A stretch of DNA of 59,967 nucleotides from a virus. The position numbers were made by a program, and so were the translations under genes. How positions within the stretch are numbered: the stretch's first letter is position 1; every line of letters begins with the position of its first letter. A model generated the notes under the pieces. It saw only the letters and a list, made by a program, of their open reading frames with translations. It had not been told where the DNA came from and did not search any database. Positions 32,144-39,167 of the stretch are shown here, one piece after another. Location of the stretch: IMG/VR virus record IMGVR_UViG_3300025098_000041, positions 1 to 59,967 of that record; one strand, given 5' to 3'.

Positions 32144-32545
32144 ATGTATTATTTAGCATATGGAATGAACACGAACCGCGAGGCTATGGCTGCGCGATGC
32201 CCTAATGCCAAGCCTATGGGCGGCTTTTATTTACCTGACCACCGTTTGACGTTTCGCGGAGTGGCTGACTTTCGCTACGATGCTGACATGGTTTTACCAG
32301 TTGTTTTGTGGGAGATTACGCACGATTGTTTGAGGGCGTTAGACCGACTTGAGGGCTACCCGACTTTGTACGACCGCCGCAAGATCAACGGCAATTGGTT
32401 GATTTACGATATGAACGGCAACAAGGGCGCACTGGGCACACCGTCTGGCGGCTACTATAAAATGATTGAGGAGGGCTACCGAGACTTTGGGCTTGATGAT
32501 TGGTATTTACGCGCTGCGGCGAAAGATGCGGAGTTAGCGGCATGA
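32144..32545 (+). CDS. Gamma-glutamylcyclotransferase-like protein
   Basis: A 133-residue protein from the ATG at 32144, with AAGGAG 6 bases before it. YLAYGMNTN at residues 3-11 matches the substrate-binding loop (YGSN type) of gamma-glutamylcyclotransferases, and LDRLEGYPTLYDR at 66-78 carries the likely catalytic Glu70. The family removes gamma-glutamyl groups as 5-oxoproline and is known to pair with amidoligases in predicted peptide-modifying systems. It may trim or edit the product of the amidoligase at 27883-28953. Its stop overlaps the membrane-peptide gene (ATGA). Confidence 0.8.
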   Translation: MYYLAYGMNTNREAMAARCPNAKPMGGFYLPDHRLTFRGVADFRYDADMVLPVVLWEITHDCLRALDRLEGYPTLYDRRKINGNWLIYDMNGNKGALGTPSGGYYKMIEEGYRDFGLDDWYLRAAAKDAELAA

Positions 32546-32688
32546 GCAAGAAAGATTTACTGATTGCGTTGCTTGAGGAAATGGAGAGCGACCTAAAGCG
32601 GATCGACTGGCAAGATATTTTTATTGCTGTTGCTGTGTTCGGTTTAGTTGTTCTCTGGATTTGGGGGTGTCATTATCAATGGTGGTAG
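32542..32688 (+). CDS. Small membrane peptide coupled to the cyclotransferase
   Basis: A 48-residue peptide from the ATG at 32542, overlapping the previous stop by ATGA. The first half is charged (MSKKDLLIALLEEMESDLKR) and the second is one membrane segment (IFIAVAVFGLVVLWIWGCHY) ending in YQWW. Possible roles are membrane anchor, substrate or partner of the cyclotransferase. Confidence 0.6.
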   Translation: MSKKDLLIALLEEMESDLKRIDWQDIFIAVAVFGLVVLWIWGCHYQWW

Positions 32689-32714
32689 ACCCTGACACAA
32701 CCCGAATAATATGA

Positions 32715-32748
32715 AGCCCCCGCCTGATAACGAGCGGGGGTTTTTTTA
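32715..32748 (+). terminator. Intrinsic terminator of the first rightward operon
   Basis: CCCCCGC (32717-32723) and GCGGGGG (32734-32740) form a 7-bp stem with a 10-base loop, followed by seven T (32741-32747). Confidence 0.9.
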
Positions 32749-32788
32749 TGCGTTACAATTCTGGGCGAGTTTCCCCCGATGAAACCTG

Positions 32789-32817
32789 TTGACTTGGGAT
32801 TTATCCCATGCTATGTG
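32789..32817 (+). promoter_or_regulatory. Promoter with a TGGGAT-TT-ATCCCA operator
   Basis: TTGACT (32789-32794), 17-base spacer, TATGTG (32812-32817) with an extended TG at 32809-32810. The spacer holds a perfect inverted repeat TGGGAT-TT-ATCCCA (32795-32808). It points at the candidate small RNA. Confidence 0.65.
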
Positions 32818-32823
32818 AGGGGT

Positions 32824-32906
32824 GCTTGGGTTTCCGATCATTGTTTCCCCAAGCATGCTTCATGGACTAGACTAGCCCCCGACTTGAAATAGTTGGGGGT
32901 TTTTTT
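32824..32906 (+). ncRNA. Candidate phage small RNA
   Basis: A transcript of about 84 nt between the promoter at 32789-32817 and a strong terminator. No start codon with a ribosome site is present. Hairpin 1: TGCTTGGG (32823-32830) with CCCAAGCA (32848-32855). Hairpin 2 is the terminator: CCCCCGACT (32876-32884) with AGTTGGGGG (32891-32899), then T (32900-32906). No similarity to tRNA or other known RNAs is visible to me. Promoter, body and terminator together make a real gene likely. Confidence 0.55.
32876..32906 (+). terminator. Intrinsic terminator of the candidate small RNA
   Basis: A 9-bp stem (one G-T pair) with a 6-base loop and a seven-T run, 77 bases before the next ATG. Confidence 0.85.
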
Positions 32907-32919
32907 ATAATTTTTTTTA

Positions 32920-32948
32920 TTGACACTGAATAAATTATATTATATGTA
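32920..32948 (+). promoter_or_regulatory. Promoter of the 32983-34660 operon
   Basis: TTGACA (32920-32925) with a -10 of TATGTA (17-base spacer) or TATATG (15-base spacer), in an AT-rich stretch. TGGGAT (32949-32954) lies at the likely start site. GAGGAG precedes the ATG at 32983. Confidence 0.65.
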
Positions 32949-32982
32949 TGGGATGTCTAGCATATAAGAGGAGTTTAATATC

Positions 32983-33420
32983 ATGGGCTTAGATATGTAT
33001 TTACGCGGCGACAAGTTCGTCAGTTCTTGGGATCATTCGCAGCGCGATGAGAACGGTAGGTCGTTAGAGGTAAAGCGTCCACAGATGGATGGGTTTGAGG
33101 TTACGTCTTACGTTCTTGACCTTGGCTACTGGCGCAAGTTCGCGCCGTTGCACACTTTCATCGTGAGAGTGTTTGCGAATGACGAGGATAATTGCCAACC
33201 GATTGATTTGGGTGCCGAGGATTTGCGCCGTATTGCTGCCGCAATTCGTGACGGTAATTTGCCTGATGATGAGGGCAGCACTGGTTTCTTTTTTGGTTCG
33301 CCTGAGTTCTGGGATGAGTACCGCGCCGAGGCTGAGGAGCATGCGCAGACGTTCGAGAAAGCTGCGGCTTGGATTGATTCCGATTCTTGGAACACCGTTA
33401 CCTATCAAGCGAGTTGGTAA
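32983..33420 (+). CDS. Conserved phage protein of the MGLDMYL...YWRK family
   Basis: A 145-residue protein with MGLDMYLRGDKFVSSWDHSQ at the start and LGYWRKFAPLHTFIV at about residue 46. This pair of motifs is frequent in phage early regions; the function is unknown. The acidic C-terminal third ends DSWNTVTYQASW. It is the first gene of the second rightward operon and begins one base before the next gene region. Confidence 0.65.
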   Translation: MGLDMYLRGDKFVSSWDHSQRDENGRSLEVKRPQMDGFEVTSYVLDLGYWRKFAPLHTFIVRVFANDEDNCQPIDLGAEDLRRIAAAIRDGNLPDDEGSTGFFFGSPEFWDEYRAEAEEHAQTFEKAAAWIDSDSWNTVTYQASW

Positions 33421-33421
33421 G

Positions 33422-33712
33422 ATGAAAGACATGTTGATCGAGATGCAAGAGACGCCGATCATGGACCCGTGTTCCGAGTGCCGAGGTACGGGGACCGTTG
33501 AGTATGAGGTTGCGCGTCCTCAGAGTTTCAGTCGTGACATTGGCGAGATCGATGTTGAGGAGAAGACTTGCGAGGCGTGTGCTGGCGGCGGCGAGGTGCC
33601 GCGATTGTGTGATTGCGGTGAGGAGGTAACGAAGGCCCGATTGGATGGCAATGTTCATTACATTATCAACGGGCGTGATTTTGACAAATGCGAGGAGTGT
33701 GCGAATGCATAG
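33422..33712 (+). CDS. DnaJ-type zinc-finger-like protein
   Basis: A 96-residue protein from the ATG at 33422. It has CSECRGTGTVEYE at residues 17-29 and CEACAGGGEVPRLCDCGEEV at about 51-70, then CEEC at the end. C-x-x-C-x-G-x-G is the DnaJ-type zinc knuckle. It could bind zinc and a protein partner; no J-domain is present. Acidic throughout. Confidence 0.7.
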   Translation: MKDMLIEMQETPIMDPCSECRGTGTVEYEVARPQSFSRDIGEIDVEEKTCEACAGGGEVPRLCDCGEEVTKARLDGNVHYIINGRDFDKCEECANA

Positions 33713-33938
33713 GAATGTTTACCCGAACACGCGCAAGGCTATGGATCAGTCTTTAGCTTTGTTGTGTGACGCGGCAAAGGATTCATTAAAGTATTATGCT
33801 AATCATTACCCGAACAATTCCGAGGTTGCATTGATGAAGGGCGACATGAATAGCTTTGAACGTGAGTTGCGCCGATGCATTGATAACCATGTTATCATGA
33901 TGTGGAGAAATGAGTGGTTTGAGGAGAAGAATTTATGA
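33705..33938 (+). CDS. Small early protein
   Basis: A 77-residue helical protein from the ATG at 33705 (MHRNVYPNTRKAMDQSLALL), overlapping the stop of the previous gene by 8 bases. The CCCGAACA-like motif lies within its coding sequence twice (33722 and 33810). It ends on ATGA with the next gene. No family recognised. Confidence 0.55.
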   Translation: MHRNVYPNTRKAMDQSLALLCDAAKDSLKYYANHYPNNSEVALMKGDMNSFERELRRCIDNHVIMMWRNEWFEEKNL

Positions 33939-34273
33939 CTTATGAAGAAAATACAATGTGCATGAAATACACGTTGGAGCGTCTTGGCGATATCAAGACG
34001 CAAACTGATTTGGACGAGTTTAAGGACGAGATTCGGAATGATCTGGAGGTTAACAGTCAATGGCGTTCAGTTAACGATTATAACCCGAACATTTCTGAAG
34101 TTATTGAGCCAGATGACTTTGATGTGTATCGTGCAATTGATAATGTAAAACGCAATTACATTGAGAGAGCATTGACCCGATCAAAGAACATTGGCGAGGC
34201 TTCAAAGATGTTAGGTGTTCGTAATTACCAGACGTTGCAGAATTGGATGGTAAAGTTAGGAGTGGACTATTGA
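33935..34273 (+). CDS. Fis-type HTH DNA-binding protein
   Basis: A 112-residue protein. Residues 1-65 are acidic. Residues 70-110 (NYIERALTRSKNIGEASKML then GVRNYQTLQNWMVKLG) fit the Fis-like helix-turn-helix (HTH_8) of bacterial Fis and NtrC proteins. A likely phage transcription factor, for example the one acting at the repeated operators described here, but no target is proven. Starts by ATGA overlap. Confidence 0.75.
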   Translation: MTYEENTMCMKYTLERLGDIKTQTDLDEFKDEIRNDLEVNSQWRSVNDYNPNISEVIEPDDFDVYRAIDNVKRNYIERALTRSKNIGEASKMLGVRNYQTLQNWMVKLGVDY

Positions 34274-34503
34274 TTTATTATTTCACTGCGCTTGTAATTA
34301 CTTACAGCATGGATGCTGAGAGGATTACGACTTCCTACATTTTGTACGATAAGAAGCGGCATTGCCAAGAGGCTTTGCAGGGTCTTGCCGACCCGATTTA
34401 TAATCAGATTTATGAGTTATATGAGGGTACAATGATGCAATGCGTTGTGTCCGATAAAGTTTCATATGTGTTAAAACCGAAGTTGAGGCCCGAAAATGGA
34501 TGA
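34270..34503 (+). CDS. Small protein with TTG start
   Basis: Started at the TTG at 34270, whose bases overlap the previous stop (TTGA). 77 residues: (M)IYYFTALVITYSMDAERITT, then YDKKRHCQEALQGLADPIYN. The hydrophobic start is not long enough for a clear membrane segment. No family recognised. Confidence 0.5.
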   Translation: MIYYFTALVITYSMDAERITTSYILYDKKRHCQEALQGLADPIYNQIYELYEGTMMQCVVSDKVSYVLKPKLRPENG

Positions 34504-34660
34504 TAGATTAGCAATTGTGAGCGATGAAATTAAGCGTTTGCAGCGTGAGTATGACGATGCTGAATGGGAAGGCGATCCGAGGTCAACAGAGTTGGCAAAG
34601 GAGTTGAATTATTATAACAAACTGCACGAACAGGGTGTTGTTTTTGAGCCTAAGTTTTAG
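34496..34660 (+). CDS. Small coiled-coil protein (54 residues)
   Basis: A 54-residue protein, MDDRLAIVSDEIKRLQREYD then DPRSTELAKELNYYNKLHEQ, overlapping the previous gene by 8 bases. Heptad-like charge pattern. Last gene of the rightward operon before the terminator. Confidence 0.55.
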   Translation: MDDRLAIVSDEIKRLQREYDDAEWEGDPRSTELAKELNYYNKLHEQGVVFEPKF

Positions 34661-34667
34661 TAAAAAA

Positions 34668-34724
34668 CTATGGGGGCGTTACATATTGCGTTGTATTTCG
34701 AAACCATAACGCCGCCCCCACGAA
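34668..34724. terminator. Bidirectional hairpin between convergent operons
   Basis: Arms TGGGGGCGTTA and TAACGCCGCCCCCA (about 34670-34721) form an imperfect long hairpin in the 65-base gap between converging genes ending at 34660 and 34725. AT-rich sequence flanks it on both sides, so it can stop transcription from either side. Confidence 0.6.
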
Positions 34725-35069
34725 TTATTTATTTTTTTTCTGTGGCAAGTCCCACGTTCTGATGTCGCTCATAACCTGACTTACATTTACGTCTAAATAA
34801 TGCGCAATGCGTTCAATTGTAATTTCATCATTTAGCATTCTATTGACTTGTTTAGCCCGAACAGATGCACGTTTGGGCCATTTGTATTCGTTTTGATCAT
34901 TTATTTTTGTAGGTGTTTTTGGTTCACGCGGTTTAACGACTTCTTTTGGTTCGTCTTGTTTGTTGCGCCATCCCTCTTGCTTTCTTGTCATTTCCAACAT
35001 TCTAGCTATTTCGGATTCTGTTGGCGGTCTTTTGTATAGCTTTGTAAATGAATCTAAGATGTTAACCAT
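34725..35069 (-). CDS. HTH-like protein
   Basis: A 114-residue basic protein. TESEIARMLEMTRKQEGW and the C-terminal NDEITIERIAHYLDVNVSQV then MSDIRTW look like two short helix-turn-helix elements joined by a Lys/Pro linker. Likely DNA-binding; family unknown. Starts within the end of the previous gene (8-base overlap). Confidence 0.6.
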   Translation of the reverse strand: MVNILDSFTKLYKRPPTESEIARMLEMTRKQEGWRNKQDEPKEVVKPREPKTPTKINDQNEYKWPKRASVRAKQVNRMLNDEITIERIAHYLDVNVSQVMSDIRTWDLPQKKNK

Positions 35070-35232
35070 CGTTTTGCCTTTTTACTGCTCGTTCTAACAT
35101 TTCTAACAAAGCGAACATTTCTTCGCCTTGCTGCTTTCCATGAGGAAAGCCCATGCGCTTACCATCGTAAATAAGCACATGGGCCTTTCGTTTTAGAGTT
35201 TTTATTATAGTGTCGATGGATTTTATGTCCAT
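35062..35232 (-). CDS. Small early protein (56 residues)
   Basis: From the ATG at 35232 (MDIKSIDTIIKTLKRKAHVL) with GKRMGFPHGKQQGEEMFALL. Overlaps the upstream DUF3846-like gene by 10 bases and the next gene by 8. The frame upstream of this start is not convincing. No family recognised. Confidence 0.5.
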   Translation of the reverse strand: MDIKSIDTIIKTLKRKAHVLIYDGKRMGFPHGKQQGEEMFALLEMLERAVKRQNDG

Positions 35233-35450
35233 TTGGCTTCGCCTTTGAGAACAACCGCAGGCCCGACGATACCAGTTCCGCATAGCTCTGTAGCTTCTTC
35301 GTTAAATGGCAGACCTTCGATCAAGCCTTCTTCGTTCACAAGAATTTGCCAATCGGGTTTTGTTGGTGATCGAACCATTTCTACCAATCCCCCGACGATC
35401 TGCTGCGCTTCTTCAAGCGTTGGTTTTCTTTCTTCAAATACCGTAATCAT
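35223..35450 (-). CDS. DUF3846-like protein
   Basis: A 75-residue protein with TLEEAQQIVGGLVEMV, DWQILVNEEGLIEGLPFN and IVGPAVVLKG. This is the order of elements in DUF3846, a small phage and plasmid family with no known function. AAGGAGAAG precedes the ATG. First gene of its promoter. Confidence 0.75.
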   Translation of the reverse strand: MITVFEERKPTLEEAQQIVGGLVEMVRSPTKPDWQILVNEEGLIEGLPFNEEATELCGTGIVGPAVVLKGEAKWT

Positions 35451-35480
35451 AGCTTCTCCTTTTCCTAGATTAACTTGGGA

Positions 35481-35509
35481 TAATTACCACACTATCCCAT
35501 GTCAGTCAA
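35481..35509 (-). promoter_or_regulatory. Promoter of the 35450-34725 operon
   Basis: Minus-strand TTGACT (plus 35504-35509), 17-base spacer, TAATTA (plus 35481-35486). TATCCCA (35493-35499) lies in the spacer and TGGGATA (35476-35482) at the -10 border, a pair of inverted elements as at 32795-32808. It overlaps the last codons of the primase-helicase gene. Confidence 0.75.
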
Positions 35510-37694
35510 GCATATCTTCCTCTTGATTAAGAGTTCCGCCGACCACTCCGAGCCACTTTCGTGGGCCGCTTCTGGTTCGCTTGAACTGATCAATACGATT
35601 ATCATTTTGCAGTGTCGTAACTGCTTTTTTAATTGTGCTTTCACCCACAGTTTTAAGATTAGCTGCATTCATATCGTCATGTGGTGCGGTCTTGATTGCT
35701 TCCCAAATGCCATCATGCTGACCGCCTTTGGTGACAGGAATGCCCCGCGCTTCACGATCTGCGATAAGATTATAGACATATTCATGTCGGTCCCGAACAA
35801 CTTGCGACATTACGAGATTACGGATGTCTTGACTACGATCTTCCAGCAATCCTGTGTCTTGATTCCGAACAAAGTGTCGAATGTCACGACTGGCAGGGCC
35901 GTTGGCTTTCACTACTGCGCCATCAAACACTGCGTTGCGTGTGAACGGTACATTCATATCTTTGCAGCGTGACCGCGCTGTGGCCTCATCGACTTGCCAG
36001 ACAGCGAACGCTGCACGAACGCCATCAACGATAGCTGATGTGCCTCGAATCAGGTTACGCGCTTCTTCTGGCGTTGTGATCGGATCTTTGTCTCTGATCT
36101 TTGCCATGTGGTGGTTGACGATTACAGTTGCGCCAGTTTCGGTTGCGATTTGCGCCAACAGACCCATGAAAGCTGCACCTGCTGCGGGATCGGCATTTAC
36201 ATCTGCGTGAACGAACGATGCCATCGGGTCAACAATGACCAGTGCGAGGTCTTTGATTTCGAGCATTTCTTCATAAATCTTTTCAAACTCTGGAGATGTT
36301 GCGTAGGTGTTGTCCACTTTCATCATAATTGGGAACACTCCGCCTTCGTTTGGTAGCGGAACGACGATAAGGTCATGCTCATAAGCCGAACGTTTGTTCA
36401 GGGGATCTAGCCTGCTGACCCGGCGATGTAGCTCGTCACGGTCATCTTCTGCTGAGAGAATGATAGCTGTGCCGTGATGCGCGACCAAACCACCGAATGC
36501 ATTCTGCATGCCTTCGCCAGAAGCGACCTTCATGGCTAGATCTAGCGTCATCATACCTTTACCGCTGTCACCCGCTGCTGCGAACACGACTGGTACGCCT
36601 AGTGGAAGGGTATCACCGATTAAGAACTTCTGATCTGGTGCGCGACCTTGAAACTGCGCACTGGCAAGTAGACTAGGATTTTTTAGAGATAGAGCCTTTT
36701 TAACCTTATGAACTGGAGCATTTAGGAACTTGGCAATGTCGAAACCTTCGTCAATTGCGTCCGCTGCGTCCCACTTTTTAGGTTTACCCTTTGGCGGCAC
36801 GAGCATCGTAATTGATTTTGCACCTGCGTTTTGGGCTAACTCTTGAATAATCTTTGCCAGTTTCAGACCCGCTTCGTCATTGTCAGGCCAGATAATTAAC
36901 TCTTTGCCCTGCAATGGAGAAAAGTCGAACTTATCTTTTGTTTTCTGGGATAGCATTCCTGCGCCACCAATGGTGCATGTTGCTGTGTATCCCATCTTTG
37001 TAAGTTCATCTGCGCATTTTTCGCCTTCTACCCAAATAATGCGACCTGATTGCGCGATGTCAGGCAGGTTATAAAGAGGGCGCGTTTCAGGCAGACGAGG
37101 GAACTGGCGAAACTCTTTCTTAGCGTTGCCGTCACTGTCCCGAACAATTTCCCCTGCTGGGGTGCGTTCGATATATCTGCGCACTGTGACGAGGATTTCG
37201 CCATCTCCCGATAGGTATAAGTATTCGCCATCATGTGGTGTATTTACATCAATTACCCGGCGTTGTTTAACTTGTTCGGGTTGTATAGGATTTTGTACCG
37301 GGAACTGCTGGGCCAAACTGGGGTTAATAGGATTCATAGGTGGCTCTGGTCTATCTTGCTTCAGATAAGACGCGAAATGCTCTGCTACATCTGGAACCTT
37401 CCAGTTATTTGCCCTCATTAATATTTTTGTAATTCCACCAATACCTTCGCCCGTATTGAAGTCCATGCCACGCATGAAGTTTGGACTCATTGGATCAATT
37501 TCGATCTTTAATGATTGCCCTGCTTCGCCATCCAGCGAGCCTAAATAGAACTCATTTCGGATTACTTTACCGTTTGGAAATGCATTTTTTAACGCTTCGA
37601 TTTGCACATATGACGGAACCCTTTCCGAAATCTCTGCGACTAAATCTTTTCCGTTATTACCATATCCTGTGTTGCCAACTACCCTTAATGACAT
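35502..37694 (-). CDS. Primase-helicase (Toprim plus RepA-like ATPase)
   Basis: A 730-residue replication protein. Residues 40-110 resemble a primase-associated region. Toprim motifs are IIWVEGEKCADEL (219-231) and ELIIWPDNDEAG (265-276). The helicase part (about 360-600) has Walker A AGDSGKGM (374-381), Walker B LALVIVDP (about 475) and VIVNHHMAK (about 520), as in RepA/AAA_25 helicases. It should make primers and unwind DNA. The C-terminal 120 residues look like a winged helix (STIKKAVTTLQNDNRI). No DNA polymerase is seen, so host polymerase would be needed. Confidence 0.88.
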   Translation of the reverse strand: MSLRVVGNTGYGNNGKDLVAEISERVPSYVQIEALKNAFPNGKVIRNEFYLGSLDGEAGQSLKIEIDPMSPNFMRGMDFNTGEGIGGITKILMRANNWKVPDVAEHFASYLKQDRPEPPMNPINPSLAQQFPVQNPIQPEQVKQRRVIDVNTPHDGEYLYLSGDGEILVTVRRYIERTPAGEIVRDSDGNAKKEFRQFPRLPETRPLYNLPDIAQSGRIIWVEGEKCADELTKMGYTATCTIGGAGMLSQKTKDKFDFSPLQGKELIIWPDNDEAGLKLAKIIQELAQNAGAKSITMLVPPKGKPKKWDAADAIDEGFDIAKFLNAPVHKVKKALSLKNPSLLASAQFQGRAPDQKFLIGDTLPLGVPVVFAAAGDSGKGMMTLDLAMKVASGEGMQNAFGGLVAHHGTAIILSAEDDRDELHRRVSRLDPLNKRSAYEHDLIVVPLPNEGGVFPIMMKVDNTYATSPEFEKIYEEMLEIKDLALVIVDPMASFVHADVNADPAAGAAFMGLLAQIATETGATVIVNHHMAKIRDKDPITTPEEARNLIRGTSAIVDGVRAAFAVWQVDEATARSRCKDMNVPFTRNAVFDGAVVKANGPASRDIRHFVRNQDTGLLEDRSQDIRNLVMSQVVRDRHEYVYNLIADREARGIPVTKGGQHDGIWEAIKTAPHDDMNAANLKTVGESTIKKAVTTLQNDNRIDQFKRTRSGPRKWLGVVGGTLNQEEDMLD

Positions 37695-37759
37695 TATATT
37701 GTCCTCATACCCATAAATACTTCTCTAGGGGGCTAGTTCTAGGACTGGCCCCTTCTTTT

Positions 37760-38539
37760 TTATTCACCTTTCCAGCAAGTCTCCCGATACTCGCAGAACT
37801 TACAAAGAAAGAAGTCTTTGCTTTGTGCTACTCTTGGCAAGATGTCACCTGCTTTGGAAGCCGTCAAGATATTTACGGCCTTATCACTTGCCTTCTGAGC
37901 CAACTCCTTATCATAAGGAACTAGCTCGTAATAAACTTCTGATGTGTTTTTATTCACAACAGTAAACAGCGCAGGGTGTTTAGTTAAATCCATATATGTT
38001 TGATAGAGTGCGATCTGCGTTGCATAAATTATGTTGGCCTTCGCTACGCCATGTCGAACAAAAGACTGAAACTTTTTGTCGTTGGCGGATTTGTTTTCCC
38101 ATAACGATGGGTATCCCATTTCTACGGGGCCATCGCATATTACGCCGTCGATGTGACCTTTGATTTGATCATCAGCGATAGAGAAGCCAAATTGTTCGCC
38201 TTGTTTGTCTTCCGTGCGAAGGTCAAAGCCAGCGTCCCTGATCCATTTTGCTGCGTAGTCTTCAATCTCGTGACCGAACTGAAAAATGCGTAACGTTCGT
38301 GCGCTAAACTCTGACCCCTCATCTTGTGGGTAATTCATAAAACGATACTGTATCTTGCGACTACATTCGTCACCTACACTAGATGCGCCAAGATATTTTC
38401 GACGTTCGCGCTTCGATTCGTTACGCAAGATGCCATCGTCTACCGCTGACTTGATAGCCTCTGCTGTAGGATCAGAAGGGGATGCTTGTAGATGGGAAGC
38501 TGCCCGTTGACTTAAAGTACTTTTGTTCAAGTTCAGCAA
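37760..38539 (-). CDS. RecB/Cas4-like nuclease with Fe-S cysteines
   Basis: A nuclease of about 259 residues read from a TTG at 38539 (LLNLNKSTLSQ), which has GGAGA 6-7 bases before it; the longer frame would run deep into the upstream gene. The PD-(D/E)XK core shows GHEIED, IKGHIDGVI and LWENKSAN. A cysteine in SVGDECSRK and three in LCKFCEYRETCW (spacing 2 and 5) match the four-cysteine Fe-S cluster of Cas4 and AddB nucleases. Probably a 5'-3' single-strand exonuclease in recombination or DNA processing, with the Sak4-like ATPase. Confidence 0.82.
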   Translation of the reverse strand: MLNLNKSTLSQRAASHLQASPSDPTAEAIKSAVDDGILRNESKRERRKYLGASSVGDECSRKIQYRFMNYPQDEGSEFSARTLRIFQFGHEIEDYAAKWIRDAGFDLRTEDKQGEQFGFSIADDQIKGHIDGVICDGPVEMGYPSLWENKSANDKKFQSFVRHGVAKANIIYATQIALYQTYMDLTKHPALFTVVNKNTSEVYYELVPYDKELAQKASDKAVNILTASKAGDILPRVAQSKDFFLCKFCEYRETCWKGE

Positions 38540-38696
38540 CGTGAATCTCCTGTGATAACTTTTCTGCTTCTTGCAATCCAAAGATCAAAACGTGTACCTG
38601 ATCCTCTGATAAGTCTGAAAACTTGGTATCCCAACCAAACTTTTCCAGTATGAATGCCAATTCATTTATTGGCTTTGTTAATGGTGGCATGCTCAA
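38472..38696 (-). CDS. Small helical protein
   Basis: A 74-residue protein. Start either TTG 38696 (overlaps the previous stop, TTGA) or ATG 38690 (MPPLTKPINELAFILEKFGW). It has a coiled-coil-like C-terminal half (EAEKLSQEIHVAELEQKYF). No family recognised. Confidence 0.55.
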   Translation of the reverse strand: MSMPPLTKPINELAFILEKFGWDTKFSDLSEDQVHVLIFGLQEAEKLSQEIHVAELEQKYFKSTGSFPSTSIPF

Positions 38697-39010
38697 TGCA
38701 CTGTCTCCTCTCCTGCTCCGTCTATAATTAAGTCCATTATTTCGTTTAATTCTTCTTTAGGGACTTCTTTATTTTTGTATTGCATCATCAAAACTGTTAA
38801 TTCGTTAATGATAACATCGGCTGTCCCGAACAATACTTCGCCTTCCTCGTCTTCCAGAAACTCTTCGTGAACGATTTTATTTACCGTTTCGGTAATTTCT
38901 TCTATGTCACCTAGATCTTTACAAAAGCACATGTAATCGTATTCCTCGGTGTATAGTTCTTGTTCGTCACTTCTCTTGGCTATTGAAAGAACGAGTTCAA
39001 ATCTTGCCAT
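38693..39010 (-). CDS. Acidic early protein
   Basis: A 105-residue protein from the ATG at 39010 (MARFELVLSIAKRSDEQELY), with GGAGAGG about 9 bases before it. Highly acidic (HEEFLEDEEGEVLFGTADVI, IMDLIIDGAGEE). Acidic phage early proteins often mimic DNA or bind host enzymes, but nothing here proves that. Confidence 0.55.
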   Translation of the reverse strand: MARFELVLSIAKRSDEQELYTEEYDYMCFCKDLGDIEEITETVNKIVHEEFLEDEEGEVLFGTADVIINELTVLMMQYKNKEVPKEELNEIMDLIIDGAGEETVH

Positions 39011-39167
39011 CTCCAACATCCTCTCCGTTGTTATGTCTTAACCATAACGCTAAATCAGAAATAAGATATTTAAATTCAAATGGATGTATCTTGGCGACCA
39101 ACTCACCATCATACCAGATTTTGAGTCCATCATCATAAACAGACCAACGTATTCTTGCGTCTTTCAT
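38997..39167 (-). CDS. Small overlapping protein (56 residues)
   Basis: A small gene starting MKDARIRWSVYDDGLKIWYD and ending VGDGKI. Its ATG overlaps the helicase stop by ATGA and its end overlaps the next gene's start by 14 bases. Alternating hydrophobic and polar residues suggest a beta-hairpin plus helix. No family recognised. Confidence 0.55.
   Translation of the reverse strand: MKDARIRWSVYDDGLKIWYDGELVAKIHPFEFKYLISDLALWLRHNNGEDVGDGKI

Noticed and set aside
37700-37765. Plus-strand hairpin plus T run as a terminator
   Set aside because: No plus-strand gene leads into it; on the minus strand there is no T run. It may shape the message before the primase start, but I cannot support a call.
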